Shown here piece by piece: positions 1 through 8,765 of a stretch of 64,000 nucleotides of DNA. The stretch lies in the NCBI GenBank assembly GCA_036172665.1, contig CM069870.1, positions 27,502,001 through 27,566,000 of the forward strand, in the 5' to 3' direction. A program made the position numbers and the translations under genes. Below the pieces are notes generated by a model. That model ran no database searches. It was not told the origin of the DNA and saw nothing but the letters and a program-made list of their open reading frames with translations. Each line of letters opens with the position of its first letter. Position 1 is the stretch's first letter. This stretch comes from Prosopocoilus inquinatus (Eukaryota > Arthropoda > Insecta > Coleoptera > Lucanidae).

Positions 1-724
1 TTATTCGCAATTGCGATGTAAGAGTGATGAACATATAAAATAGCGACATCTTACTATCGCTTTTTGACCTAACATTGCAGTAGGATAGACAAACTGAAGC
101 GGGATTTGCTCCTAATGAGTCCCCCATGCAAGGCGGCCATGCTTGCTGTCAAAGCATAATGAAAGATTTTAGAAAAATTTTGTGCAAATCGTTTTTGATT
201 GCAGTGAGAACCTCGAGCAGCCTCTGGACAGCTGTTTCAGCCCTGCTTGGGGCTTCTTCAGCAGAAACGTAGCTCGACATTCCCACTGCAGACCAAAAAC
301 GACTTGCCCAATTTATTCGCAATTGCGATGTAAGAGTGATGAACATATAAAATAGCGACATCTTACTATCGCTTTTTGACCTAACATTGCAGTAGGATAG
401 ACAAACTGAAGCGGGATTTGCTCCTAATGAGTCCCCCATGCAAGGCGGCCATGCTTGCTGTCAAAGCATAATGAAAGATTTTAGAAAAATTTTGTGCAAA
501 TCGTTTTTGATTGCAGTGAGAACCTCGAGCAGCCTCTGGACAGCTGTTTCAGCCCTGCTTGGGGCTTCTTCAGCAGAAACGTAGCTCGACATTCCCACTG
601 CAGACCAAAAACGACTTGCCCAATTTATTCGCAATTGCGATGTAAGAGTGATGAACATATAAAATAGCTACATCTTACTATCGCTTTTTGACCTAACATT
701 GCAGTAGGATAGACAAACTGAAGC
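1..724 (-). repeat. Satellite array, left arm of an inverted dyad (312-bp unit)
   Basis: Tandem copies of one unit: the same start recurs at 1, 313 and 625, giving a 312-bp period. Orientation is opposite to the following arm. At about 724/725 the sequence switches into the reverse-complement phase in the middle of a unit. The array continues off the left edge of the window. Units are nearly identical, so the array is young, recently homogenised, or partly an assembly product. Confidence 0.93.
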
Positions 725-1676
725 ACAAAATTTTTCTAAAATCTTTCATTATGCTTTGACAGCAAGCATGGCCGCCTTGCATGGGGGACTCATTAGGAGC
801 AAATCCCGCTTCAGTTTGTCTATCCTACTGCAATGTTAGGTCAAAAAGCGATAGTAAGATGTCGCTATTTTATATGTTCATCACTCTTACATCGCAATTG
901 CGAATAAATTGGGCAAGTCGTTTTTGGTCTGCAGTGGGAATGTCGAGCTACGTTTCTGCTGAAGAAGCCCCAAGCAGGGCTGAAACAGCTGTCCAGAGGC
1001 TGCTCGAGGTTCTCACTGCAATCAAAAACGATTTGCACAAAATTTTTCTAAAATCTTTCATTATGCTTTGACAGCAAGCATGGCCGCCTTGCATGGGGGA
1101 CTCATTAGGAGCAAATCCCGCTTCAGTTTGTCTATCCTACTGCAATGTTAGGTCAAAAAGCGATAGTAAGATGTCGCTATTTTATATGTTCATCACTCTT
1201 ACATCGCAATTGCGAATAAATTGGGCAAGTCGTTTTTGGTCTGCAGTGGGAATGTCGAGCTACGTTTCTGCTGAAGAAGCCCCAAGCAGGGCTGAAACAG
1301 CTGTCCAGAGGCTGCTCGAGGTTCTCACTGCAATCAAAAACGATTTGCACAAAATTTTTCTAAAATCTTTCATTATGCTTTGACAGCAAGCATGGCCGCC
1401 TTGCATGGGGGACTCATTAGGAGCAAATCCCGCTTCAGTTTGTCTATCCTACTGCAATGTTAGGTCAAAAAGCGATAGTAAGATGTCGCTATTTTATATG
1501 TTCATCACTCTTACATCGCAATTGCGAATAAATTGGGCAAGTCGTTTTTGGTCTGCAGTGGGAATGTCGAGCTACGTTTCTGCTGAAGAAGCCCCAAGCA
1601 GGGCTGAAACAGCTGTCCAGAGGCTGCTCGAGGTTCTCACTGCAATCAAAAACGATTTGCACAAAATTTTTCTAAA
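725..1676 (+). repeat. Satellite array, right arm of the dyad (312-bp unit)
   Basis: Three 312-bp units (phase points 781, 1093, 1405) read in the opposite direction to the left arm. Each carries the same 96-codon open frame as the left-arm units read on the other strand. The repeat stops at about 1676, where the sequence changes to unrelated AT-rich DNA. The open frame is a by-product of near-identical units; it is not kept intact in the diverged array at 7310-8358, so I do not call it a gene. Confidence 0.93.
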
Positions 1677-2333
1677 ATATTATAACAAAGGCATTAAACC
1701 ATAGGATAAATTTATGTAGCGCTTATAAAATCGGGCCTTAAATTTAAGCGACTAAGGAAACGAGTCGATTCAACATTTAAAAAAATGCAGCTGAAAATCT
1801 AAAAATAAATCTAAACTGATGTATTACTAACTGTGAAAAAAAATAGAAGTGACTATCATTGATTATATCCGAAAGTTAAAGAATCTATTAAAAAAAAGAT
1901 TAAACAATTTACTTCGAAATAATATAGGTATACAAATAAATATGAAATTAACAGAATATGAATATGTAATATACGACAGCTACAGCTTTCCGAATTGAAA
2001 CACTCGTATATTTGTATCAATCATTCATTCTTCAGTTCACACTTTCACTGCATTTACAGCGGTTGCTTGCGTAAATGGAAACGGTTCCGCAAAAGTAACC
2101 GATACCTTGTCCTCTTTTATTCAGTATATTTATTTCCTGGATTGAGATGAATTTTCATCATACCATAATTTCATCCAAAATATTCGCTCGAATAGCATTT
2201 GCTTGTGCTTCGAAAAGAACCTTATTAAACGCTGATTATAAATTCAACGCTGATTATAAATTCAACGCATTTCATTTAAAAAATTACACGATTATGCGAC
2301 GTTATTTTTAAAATCTTTTAAAATATATCATAT
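1677..2333. other. AT-rich spacer without a recognisable feature
   Basis: No coding frame, tRNA or transposon end was recognised. The only structure seen is a short tandem duplication at 2228-2263. Confidence 0.6.
2228..2263. repeat. 18-bp tandem duplication
   Basis: An 18-bp unit beginning AACGCTGATT occurs twice in immediate succession (2228-2245 and 2246-2263). This is probably replication slippage. Confidence 0.85.
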
Positions 2334-2748
2334 AGACCAATATCTCTGCTGCCAATCCTATCAGAACTCTTTAAGAAGTTACTACTCAAGAGGCTACAAC
2401 CAATGATTGAGGAAAAGAAATTAATCCTGAACCTTGAGTTTGAATTGAATTTAAGAGCAAGAATTCGACGATTGACTAAGTCCATAGAATATCGAACATT
2501 TCAGAAACAATATTAGAAGAGAAAAAAATCTGTTCTGTAGTCTTGTTAGATGTAGCAAAACCGACAAGGTCTGACACGAGGGACTTATTCACAAACTGAA
2601 AACTATGCTCCCCAAGAAATACCCTGATATACTCGAATCCTATATAATAGAAAGATTCTTTGGAATTAAACAACTGTGAACTGAACGAAATCAAAGCCGG
2701 AGTGCCTCAAGGCGGAAGTGTACTAGGACCAATTTTTTACTTGCTATA
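2334..2748 (+). pseudogene. Jockey-type LINE reverse transcriptase relic, piece 1
   Basis: The plus strand encodes a reverse-transcriptase finger/palm segment. It opens with RPISLLPILSELFKKLLLKR, the typical Jockey-clade non-LTR motif, and ends near AGVPQGGSVLGP, the conserved GVPQGS motif. Frameshifts and stops lie between (for example around 2445-2480 and 2673). The relic starts abruptly at 2334, as expected for 5' truncation. It is interrupted at the TA at 2747-2748 by a mariner and resumes at 3998. It belongs to the same element as 3998-4236, 5006-5396 and 8483-8765. Clade assignment rests on recognised motifs, not a search. Confidence 0.85.
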
Positions 2749-3997
2749 AGTGGGCTGCTGGAAAATTTTCTGGAATCTAGTAGGTCTAGAATTATTAGCG
2801 TTTATCAACTACCATATTTGAAAAATTTCACGTTTTTATTGACAGTTCCTATCCAAGTAAACTAGTTCTGTTTGTACAGCATTTGAGAAAAAATAATTTT
2901 GTGTAAACATAGAAATCACGCGTGAAAAATGTGGTCTAACGCCGAAACAATGCCTCGATCGGCTTCTTTGGCTTTTGGAGATGAAGCACCATCAAAGAGC
3001 AGTGTTTATAATTGGTTTGCCGAATTCCAGCGTGGACGTACCTCTCTCAGTGACGAATTTGGTGAAGGTCGTCCATCAACATCTGTTGTTGCCACTAATA
3101 TAGATGCTGTGCGTGAAATGCTTGAGCGAAATCGACATGTGACATACCGTGAGATTCAAGCATCCTTACGCATTGACATGAAAGCAATACACCAGATTTT
3201 GCAAGATCATTTGAACGTAAGAAAGCTTTGCAGTCGTTGGATCCCACACAATTTAACAGAAGCGCAAAAGCAGGGTCGTGTCAAATTGTGCGAAGAAATG
3301 CTCAAGAAATTCAATGGAGGTCGTTCAAATTTAGTTTATAACATCGTTACTGGTGACGAAACGTAGATGAATTCGTACGAGCCAGAAAGTAAACAACAAT
3401 CTACCGTTTGGGTATTTCAAAATGAACCAAAACCAACAAAAGCTGTCCGTTCACGCAGTGCTGAGAAGCAAATGATTGCTTGTTTCTTTGGTTTAACTAG
3501 ACATGTAGCAACCGTGGCATTAGAGGATCGAAAAACCGTGAATGCTGATTGGTATACTACTACTTGTTTGCCAGAAGTCATCGATCAAATAAGAAGAAAC
3601 AATCGAAATCGACGAATTATTCTCCATCATGACAACGCCAGCTCTCACTCGCCCCGTCAAGCAGTTGATTTTTTTTGCAACAAAAATGTTGAATTAATGA
3701 TTCATTGTCCATATTCACCTGATTTATCACCTAATGATTTCTTTTTGTTCCCAAATATTAAAAATACAATGCGTGGTGAGCGATTTTCGTCGGCTGAAGC
3801 AGCGGTTGAAACATTCCGGACAGTGGTTTCTGAGCTACCATCTTTAGAGTGGAAAACGTGCTTTAGAAATTGGTTCGAGCTTATGCAAAAGTGTATTGAC
3901 GTCAAAGGCAAATACTCCGAAAATCAATGATACCGTTTACCAAATTTCATATGCGTTTTTTTCATACCGTTTCCAGAAACTTTTCCAGCAGCCCACG
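2749..3997 (+). mobile_element. Mariner element, copy A (near full length)
   Basis: A 1249-bp element flanked by TA on both sides (2747-2748 and 3998-3999). Terminal inverted repeats of about 25 bp begin with (A/C)GTGGGCTGCTGGAAAA and end in the complement. Removing it rejoins the LINE reading LLYTSDF across the TA, so the insertion point is exact. Four further copies of this family lie at 17679, 25085, 41561 and 55995. Confidence 0.95.
2929..3930 (+). pseudogene. Mariner transposase (DD34D), copy A, broken
   Basis: Transposase of a mariner: helix-turn-helix DNA-binding part, then the catalytic domain. Visible hallmarks are WIPHNLTEAQ, the first catalytic Asp in VTGDET, the second in HHDNASSH, and the third in YSPDLSPND. 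Exactly 34 residues separate the last two Asp, which defines mariner proper. The family protein is about 340 residues. This copy lacks about 35 bp near the N-terminus, so its first codons are out of frame until a 1-bp loss restores the frame. It also has an in-frame TAG at 3364-3366 replacing the expected Trp just after TGDET. The C-terminal half (3367-3930) is open. It is almost certainly inactive, though the catalytic Asp residues remain. Confidence 0.93.
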
Positions 3998-4236
3998 TAC
4001 ACCAGCGATTTTCCAGAAGTAGAAAATGTTTGTTAGCAACCTTCGAGATAATACCACAATATTTGCAATTGGTAATAATAAAGAAGAATTAACACTAAAA
4101 CTCCAGATGCACACGTTCAAAGTTGGACAAGAAGCTGGCAAATTATACTAAGCGAAACCAAGTCAGTTTATATCAACTTAACCGATAGACGCACAGAAAA
4201 CATCCTAGTAACTATCAATAATCAAGTAGTACCATA
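3998..4236 (+). pseudogene. Jockey-type LINE reverse transcriptase relic, piece 2
   Basis: Continues the LINE after the mariner. YTSDFPEVEN is followed by a degenerate active-site region reading FRDNTTIFAIG, where FADD is expected, so the catalytic site is mutated. A thumb-like segment ending TINNQVVPY comes next. Stops and a frameshift are present. The piece ends at the TA at 4235-4236, where a second mariner inserted, and the protein reading resumes at 5006. Confidence 0.85.
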
Positions 4237-5005
4237 CGAGATCTGGCTATTACCTGGATTGGTGCCGTGATTTTTTTATTGATAAAACTATTCAATGAAC
4301 ATTTAATCCTCTTCGATGTACTCTCCTTCCCTATCCTTACATCGGGGTGCCTTTTATCATAAATTAAATCTTAGCGAATAAAAGAGTCACAGAGTCTAAT
4401 CTGGCGAATACGGTGGTTGTTCCAGTAAAGTAATGGAGTTCTTGGTCAAAAATTGCTTTACGGAGACCGCGTTGTGAGCCGGTGCATTGTCTTGGTGCAG
4501 AATCCACGAGTTCTCTTTCCACAAATCTAGCCTTCTCCTCCGAACTCCTTGACGGAGATTTTTCAAAACTTGTAAATAGGTAATTTTGGTTAATTGTCAG
4601 ACCATCAGTTGATGTAGATAACACCTCGGATATCGAAAAAGACTATCAACATTGTTTTGAATTTCGATTTGCTCATTTTTGCTTTTTTTTGCCCCTCTTT
4701 AAATTTTTCATACCACTCGAAAACTTGTGTACGGGATAGACAGTCATCTCTGTAAACCTGTTGCAAAGTTTCGTGTGGTCGTGTGGCCGATTTTCCGAGT
4801 TTAGTTTAGTTTTTTGTTCGACACTAGCGTTTAATATGATTCAAGGTCTGATTTAATCAGCGATTACAAGTGAACTAATTTGGCTACAAAACTGGAATTT
4901 TGCACATAAAAGGAGGAATGGATACTCTTACTATTCTATTGTGTTTGAACTGTCAGGACTTTCTAAAAAAAAAAATCAGTCCGGGTATTTAATAGCCAGA
5001 CCTCG
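4237..5005 (-). mobile_element. Internally deleted mariner of a second family
   Basis: A 769-bp element with about 40-bp imperfect terminal inverted repeats that begin CGAG(A/G)TCTGGCTATTA and run into a T tract. It is flanked by TA at 4235-4236 and 5006-5007. The minus strand encodes transposase scraps: an N-terminal piece around RPHETLQQVYRDDCLSR, then HQDNAPAHNAVSVKQF and EQPPYSPD, a DD34D signature different from copy A. The length is well below the usual 1.3 kb and there are several stops, so this is a dead deletion derivative. Excision in silico restores VPYANTAKYLGM in the LINE. Confidence 0.9.
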
Positions 5006-5396
5006 TATGCAAATACTGCCAAATATTTAGGCATGACATTAGATACCAAGCTAAGATGGAAAGTTCAAGTTAAAAAGAAAAGGCAAGAACTAGGACTCGG
5101 ATATAGTAAAATGTATTGACTGATAGGCAGAAGCCCATCCTTGTCAATCCATACCAAGTTACTTCTCTATAAACAACTATTGAAACCAATATGGACCTAC
5201 GGCATTTACTTATAGGGCTGCACCAAACAAAGTAATCTAAATATAATCCAAAGATTCTAAAATAAAGTACTAAGAAACATGGTCGATGCTCCATGGTTCA
5301 TCAGGAATCAGCGATCTGCGCAAGGATCTTCGAGTTGAAGCTGTGATTAGCAAAATTCAGAGACTTGCTCAGAATCACAAAAAACACTCCATCGCA
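5006..5396 (+). pseudogene. Jockey-type LINE reverse transcriptase relic, piece 3
   Basis: The frame reads ANTAKYLGMTLDTKLRWK followed by YKQLLKPIWTYGI, then DLRVEAVISKIQRLAQNHKK. These are the post-active-site conserved blocks of Jockey-clade ORF2. Stops replace single residues (for example at about 5118 and 5213). The reading is cut at about 5396 by the DNA element 5396-8482 and resumes at 8483. Confidence 0.87.
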
Positions 5397-6054
5397 CAGT
5401 GCGTCGAATGGACAAAAATCATAATTCTTCTTTCTCTTATTTTTTGGTCTTGGAAATATACATATTACAAACAGTTGCAGTAATTGAAAATAGAATAGTA
5501 TCACTAGAATATACAGGGTGTGTCATTAGTGTTGATTTCTTCAACAGCATCTTAACTATTAATTATAAAAGAAAATGTCAAAAAATGTTATACAAAAGTT
5601 ATTGTCTAGCTCTATATCAGAAAATTATTTTCACATGTACAGCATGTTCCATAAGTGAGTTATCTACCAAACATACTTTTTTAAACGGAATACACCAATT
5701 TCGATAAAGCTCTTCGATAAAGAAACTTACAACTGTAGCCCTAAATCGAAATCTATAGCTCTTCCATTGAATTAAAGAGCTAAAATGTAGAAGTATTTTA
5801 TTCATAATCAGCGGCGAATATTTACCTAACTAAATATAAATATCGTGTAGAATATTCCCTATGAGTAAACATAACATTTTTGATGTACAGTCATGCGCAA
5901 CTAAAATGCACCAACTACAGGCAAACTTCACTCTTAAGACCTTACGCTACAAGGCTCACAGAAATGTCAAATTGTAGCACTTAAGGTGCGCACGGCAGTA
6001 CGTTTGCATAGAAACAATTGAAACTTAAAAGTTTAAATTTTACAAGAAAATTAA

Positions 6055-6505
6055 ATGGAACGTAAGTTCACTACAAAGAATTCTTACATCTGAAATTTAT
6101 TAATTGCTAAAGTTCAAGCAAAAAACTTCCAAATATTATTTTTATCTAATGAAAATTTAACTCCATTAATCCTTCAATTTATTTTCAACATTTAATCGAT
6201 ATCTTGGGAACTTGAATATTTGCTAATGATTTTTAGCTGATTTTTTTGCAAACACGTGTCTTACGTTTTTTAATATTCAATCGTAATTTGTCGAATTAAA
6301 AAAATAAATAAGTAACACTAGAGGCTAAAACATTTTCAATAAAAAATCATTAGCGTTGGATATATATTAGATGTTAAATTAATAAAGTTAAATTTTCATT
6401 AGATAAAAATTATATTTTGAAGTTTTTTTTTTGAATAGTAATTATGTATACTTATAGTCCATTTCAGCTGTAAGCAGTTTTAGTAGCGAACTTATGTTCT
6501 CGGAT
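6055..6505. repeat. Fold-back (inverted repeat about 170-180 bp per arm)
   Basis: The left arm (about 6058-6240) and right arm (about 6335-6500) are diverged reverse complements, best matched over TTTTTATCTAATGAAAATTT at 6139 and its complement at 6392. The spacer is about 95 bp. No coding capacity; likely an old non-autonomous element. Confidence 0.7.
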
Positions 6506-7296
6506 CACTCATAAATGGCAATATTTCCTCGAGATTTAATAGAGAAACGTAATTGTGCCCTTTCCTTATTGTTTATTTTCTTGAAAGATGGTTCTTCACC
6601 TCCACTCGATGTAGGAAGCTCCGTAGGTCTTTCTCCACCAAACTAAACAAACTTTATGCTAAATTAAATCGCATTTCTAAAAAAATATGGTAACGCATTG
6701 TGAATAAAATTCGATTTTGAGAACATTGCATCCAAAATCTACTACAATTCATGTCAAAATAAGAACAAGCTTGAATTAATTCTCTGTTTACACTATCCAG
6801 ATATTTTGATATATTTAAATGTTTTAAAATGTGTCTTTTACGTTTGATTGTATCGATTTTGATGTTTCCTTGATAGGAAATTCACTTGTCAAAAATTTGT
6901 CTGTTGGTGATATGGGAAACCTTGCTAAAACAAATTTTTCGTTGAATTACCAGCATATTAGCAGGTAGTAGCAGGAGAATTTTTTGTTTTCGTAAAATGC
7001 GTGGATGAAGGAATCAGATTAAAAAAAAAATATTCGATACGTTTCTTTACGTATTTTTGTAATATTCGATTAAACTATAATTTTAATTCTTGAAATAAGA
7101 TAATTTTCATTTGCAGTTTTAATGTTATAATATCCTCACAAATTAATTTGAAATTATTCATATCTGTACTAGAAGACTCCATTGTTAGGATTAATAGTCA
7201 AAATTATTTAGATTTTTTTTTCAGTTGATTTTGTAAGGTAACATTTATAGAATCGTAAATATCCCTGTGGCAAACGGTCCTTGAACTTTCAAAAAC
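6506..7296. other. AT-rich interior of the DNA element, nothing recognised
   Basis: No open frame with family resemblance, RNA gene or transposon terminus was identified. Confidence 0.5.
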
Positions 7297-7309
7297 TATA
7301 TCATAAATA
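7297..7309 (+). repeat. Left copy of a 13-bp direct repeat bounding a satellite dyad
   Basis: TATATCATAAATA stands immediately before the satellite sequence begins and recurs at 8359-8371 immediately after it ends. This is the arrangement of a target-site duplication. Confidence 0.85.
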
Positions 7310-7808
7310 TTTTAGAAAAAATTTTTTTGTGCAAATCGTTTTTGATTGCAGCGAGAACCTCGAGCAGCCTCTGGACAGCTGTTTCAGCCCTGCTTGGGGC
7401 TTCTTCAGCAGAGACGTAGCTCGACATTCCCGCTGCAAACAAAAACGACTTGCCCAATTTATTCGCATTTGCGATGTAAGAGTGATGAACAGATGAAATA
7501 GCGACATCTTACTATCGCTTTTTGACCTGACATTGCAGTAGGGTAGACAAATTGAAGCGGGATTTGCTCCTAATAAGTTCCCCATGCAAGGCGGCCATGC
7601 TTGCTGTCAAGGATAATGAAAATTTTAGAAAAATTTTGTGCAAATCGTTTTTGATTGCAGCGAGAACCTCGAGCAGCCTCTGGACAGCTGTTTCAGCCCT
7701 GCTTGGGGCTTCTTCAGCAGAGACGTAGCTCGACATTCCCGCTGCAAACAAAAACGACTTGCCCAATTTATTCGCATTTGCGATGTAAGAGTGATGAACA
7801 GATGAAAT
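7310..7808 (-). repeat. Diverged satellite dyad, left arm (309-bp unit)
   Basis: About 1.6 units of the same satellite family as 1-1676, with a 309-bp period (phase points 7331 and 7640), on the minus strand. The switch to the other strand lies inside AGCTACG at about 7808, a different breakpoint from the first array. Confidence 0.93.
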
Positions 7809-8358
7809 AGCTACGTCTCTGCTGAAGAAGCCCCAAGCAGGGCTGAAACAGCTGTCCAGAGGCTGCTCGAGGTTCTCGCTGCAATCAAAAACGATTTGCA
7901 CAAAATTTTTCTAAAATTTTCATTATCCTTGACAGCAAGCATGGCCGCCTTGCATGGGGAACTTATTAGGAGCAAATCCCGCTTCAATTTGTCTACCCTA
8001 CTGCAATGTCAGGTCAAAAAGCGATAGTAAGATGTCGCTATTTCATCTGTTCATCACTCTTACATCGCAAATGCGAATAAATTGGGCAAGTCGTTTTTGT
8101 TTGCAGCGGGAATGTCGAGCTACGTCTCTGCTGAAGAAGCCCCAAGCAGGGCTGAAACAGCTGTCCAGAGGCTGCTCGAGGTTCTCGCTGCAATCAAAAA
8201 CGATTTGCACAAAATTTTTCTAAAATTTTCATTATCCTTGACAGCAAGCATGGCCGCCTTGCATGGGGAACTTATTAGGAGCAAATCCCGCTTCAATTTG
8301 TCTACCCTACTGCAATGTCAGATCAAAAAGCGATAGTAAGATGTCGCTATTTCATCTG
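7809..8358 (+). repeat. Diverged satellite dyad, right arm (309-bp unit)
   Basis: About 1.8 units in plus orientation with a 309-bp period (7812 and 8121). It ends mid-unit directly against the second copy of the 13-bp direct repeat (8359-8371). Confidence 0.93.
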
Positions 8359-8371
8359 TATATCATAAATA
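8359..8371 (+). repeat. Right copy of the 13-bp direct repeat
   Basis: Identical to 7297-7309. See the finding on arrays inserted as units. Confidence 0.85.
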
Positions 8372-8482
8372 GTTATAAAAAACAGATGACTTTTATATTT
8401 TTTAGATATTAATTGGTGAGTACTGAAATATTTTTGTCCCTTAAAAAAAATATTGCATTTTCGATTTTTGTCCATAGCTCAA

Positions 8483-8765
8483 CGCACTGTGCATCGGCAC
8501 GAAAATGTTGAAGTTATCCAACTCCTAGATAACAGGAATCTAGTGCAGAGACTCAAGGGGAAAAAACCTTTTGAATTAGTGTAGTTGTTAGAACAAAAGC
8601 AGAAACAATGCAAGTGTAGTGCACAAGAAAACTGTGTTCACTTAGTATAATAAGAACTAAGGAGCGCCAAAAGGTTTTTTAGGTTTTAGATTTAAGTTTA
8701 GTAGAGTAAATTAGCTCAGACTAAAGTTGCTTATTAGTCGCTCCATAGGTGTAATAAAATAAAAT
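8483..8765 (+). pseudogene. Jockey-type LINE relic, 3' end (piece 4)
   Basis: The last coding residues read HRHENVEVIQLLDNRNLVQR, then LKGKKPFELV and a stop. This matches the usual C-terminal block of Jockey-clade ORF2 and continues exactly from piece 3. An untranslated tail of about 170 bp follows, ending in AATAAAATAAAATAC (about 8751-8765), a plausible 3' terminus. The four pieces total about 1.3 kb. Confidence 0.82.

Larger units (their letters stand above)
5396..8482. mobile_element. DNA element inserted in the LINE, with terminal inverted repeats
   Basis: The ends match in inverted orientation: 5397-5424 reads CACAGTGCGTCGAATGGACA and onward, and 8455-8482 reads the complement with a 3-bp difference (about 27 bp in all). 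The flanks CATCG(G)CAC at left and right look like a roughly 8-bp target duplication with one base lost, which would fit a hAT-type element. No transposase is visible. The interior carries a fold-back (6055-6505) and a satellite dyad (7310-8358). The superfamily is an inference; the inverted ends and the split LINE frame are seen. Confidence 0.72.

Noticed and set aside
1..1676. A CRISPR-like array or other bacterial repeat
   Set aside because: 312-bp directly abutting units without spacers in a eukaryotic, transposon-rich context are satellite DNA.
781..1704. 96-99-codon frames repeated in every satellite unit, as a possible small gene family
   Set aside because: The frames are identical only because the units are; the diverged 309-bp array shifts and shortens them, and no signal, domain or start context supports coding.
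2476..2694. Minus-strand 72-codon frame
   Set aside because: It is the shadow of the LINE reverse-transcriptase relic on the plus strand.
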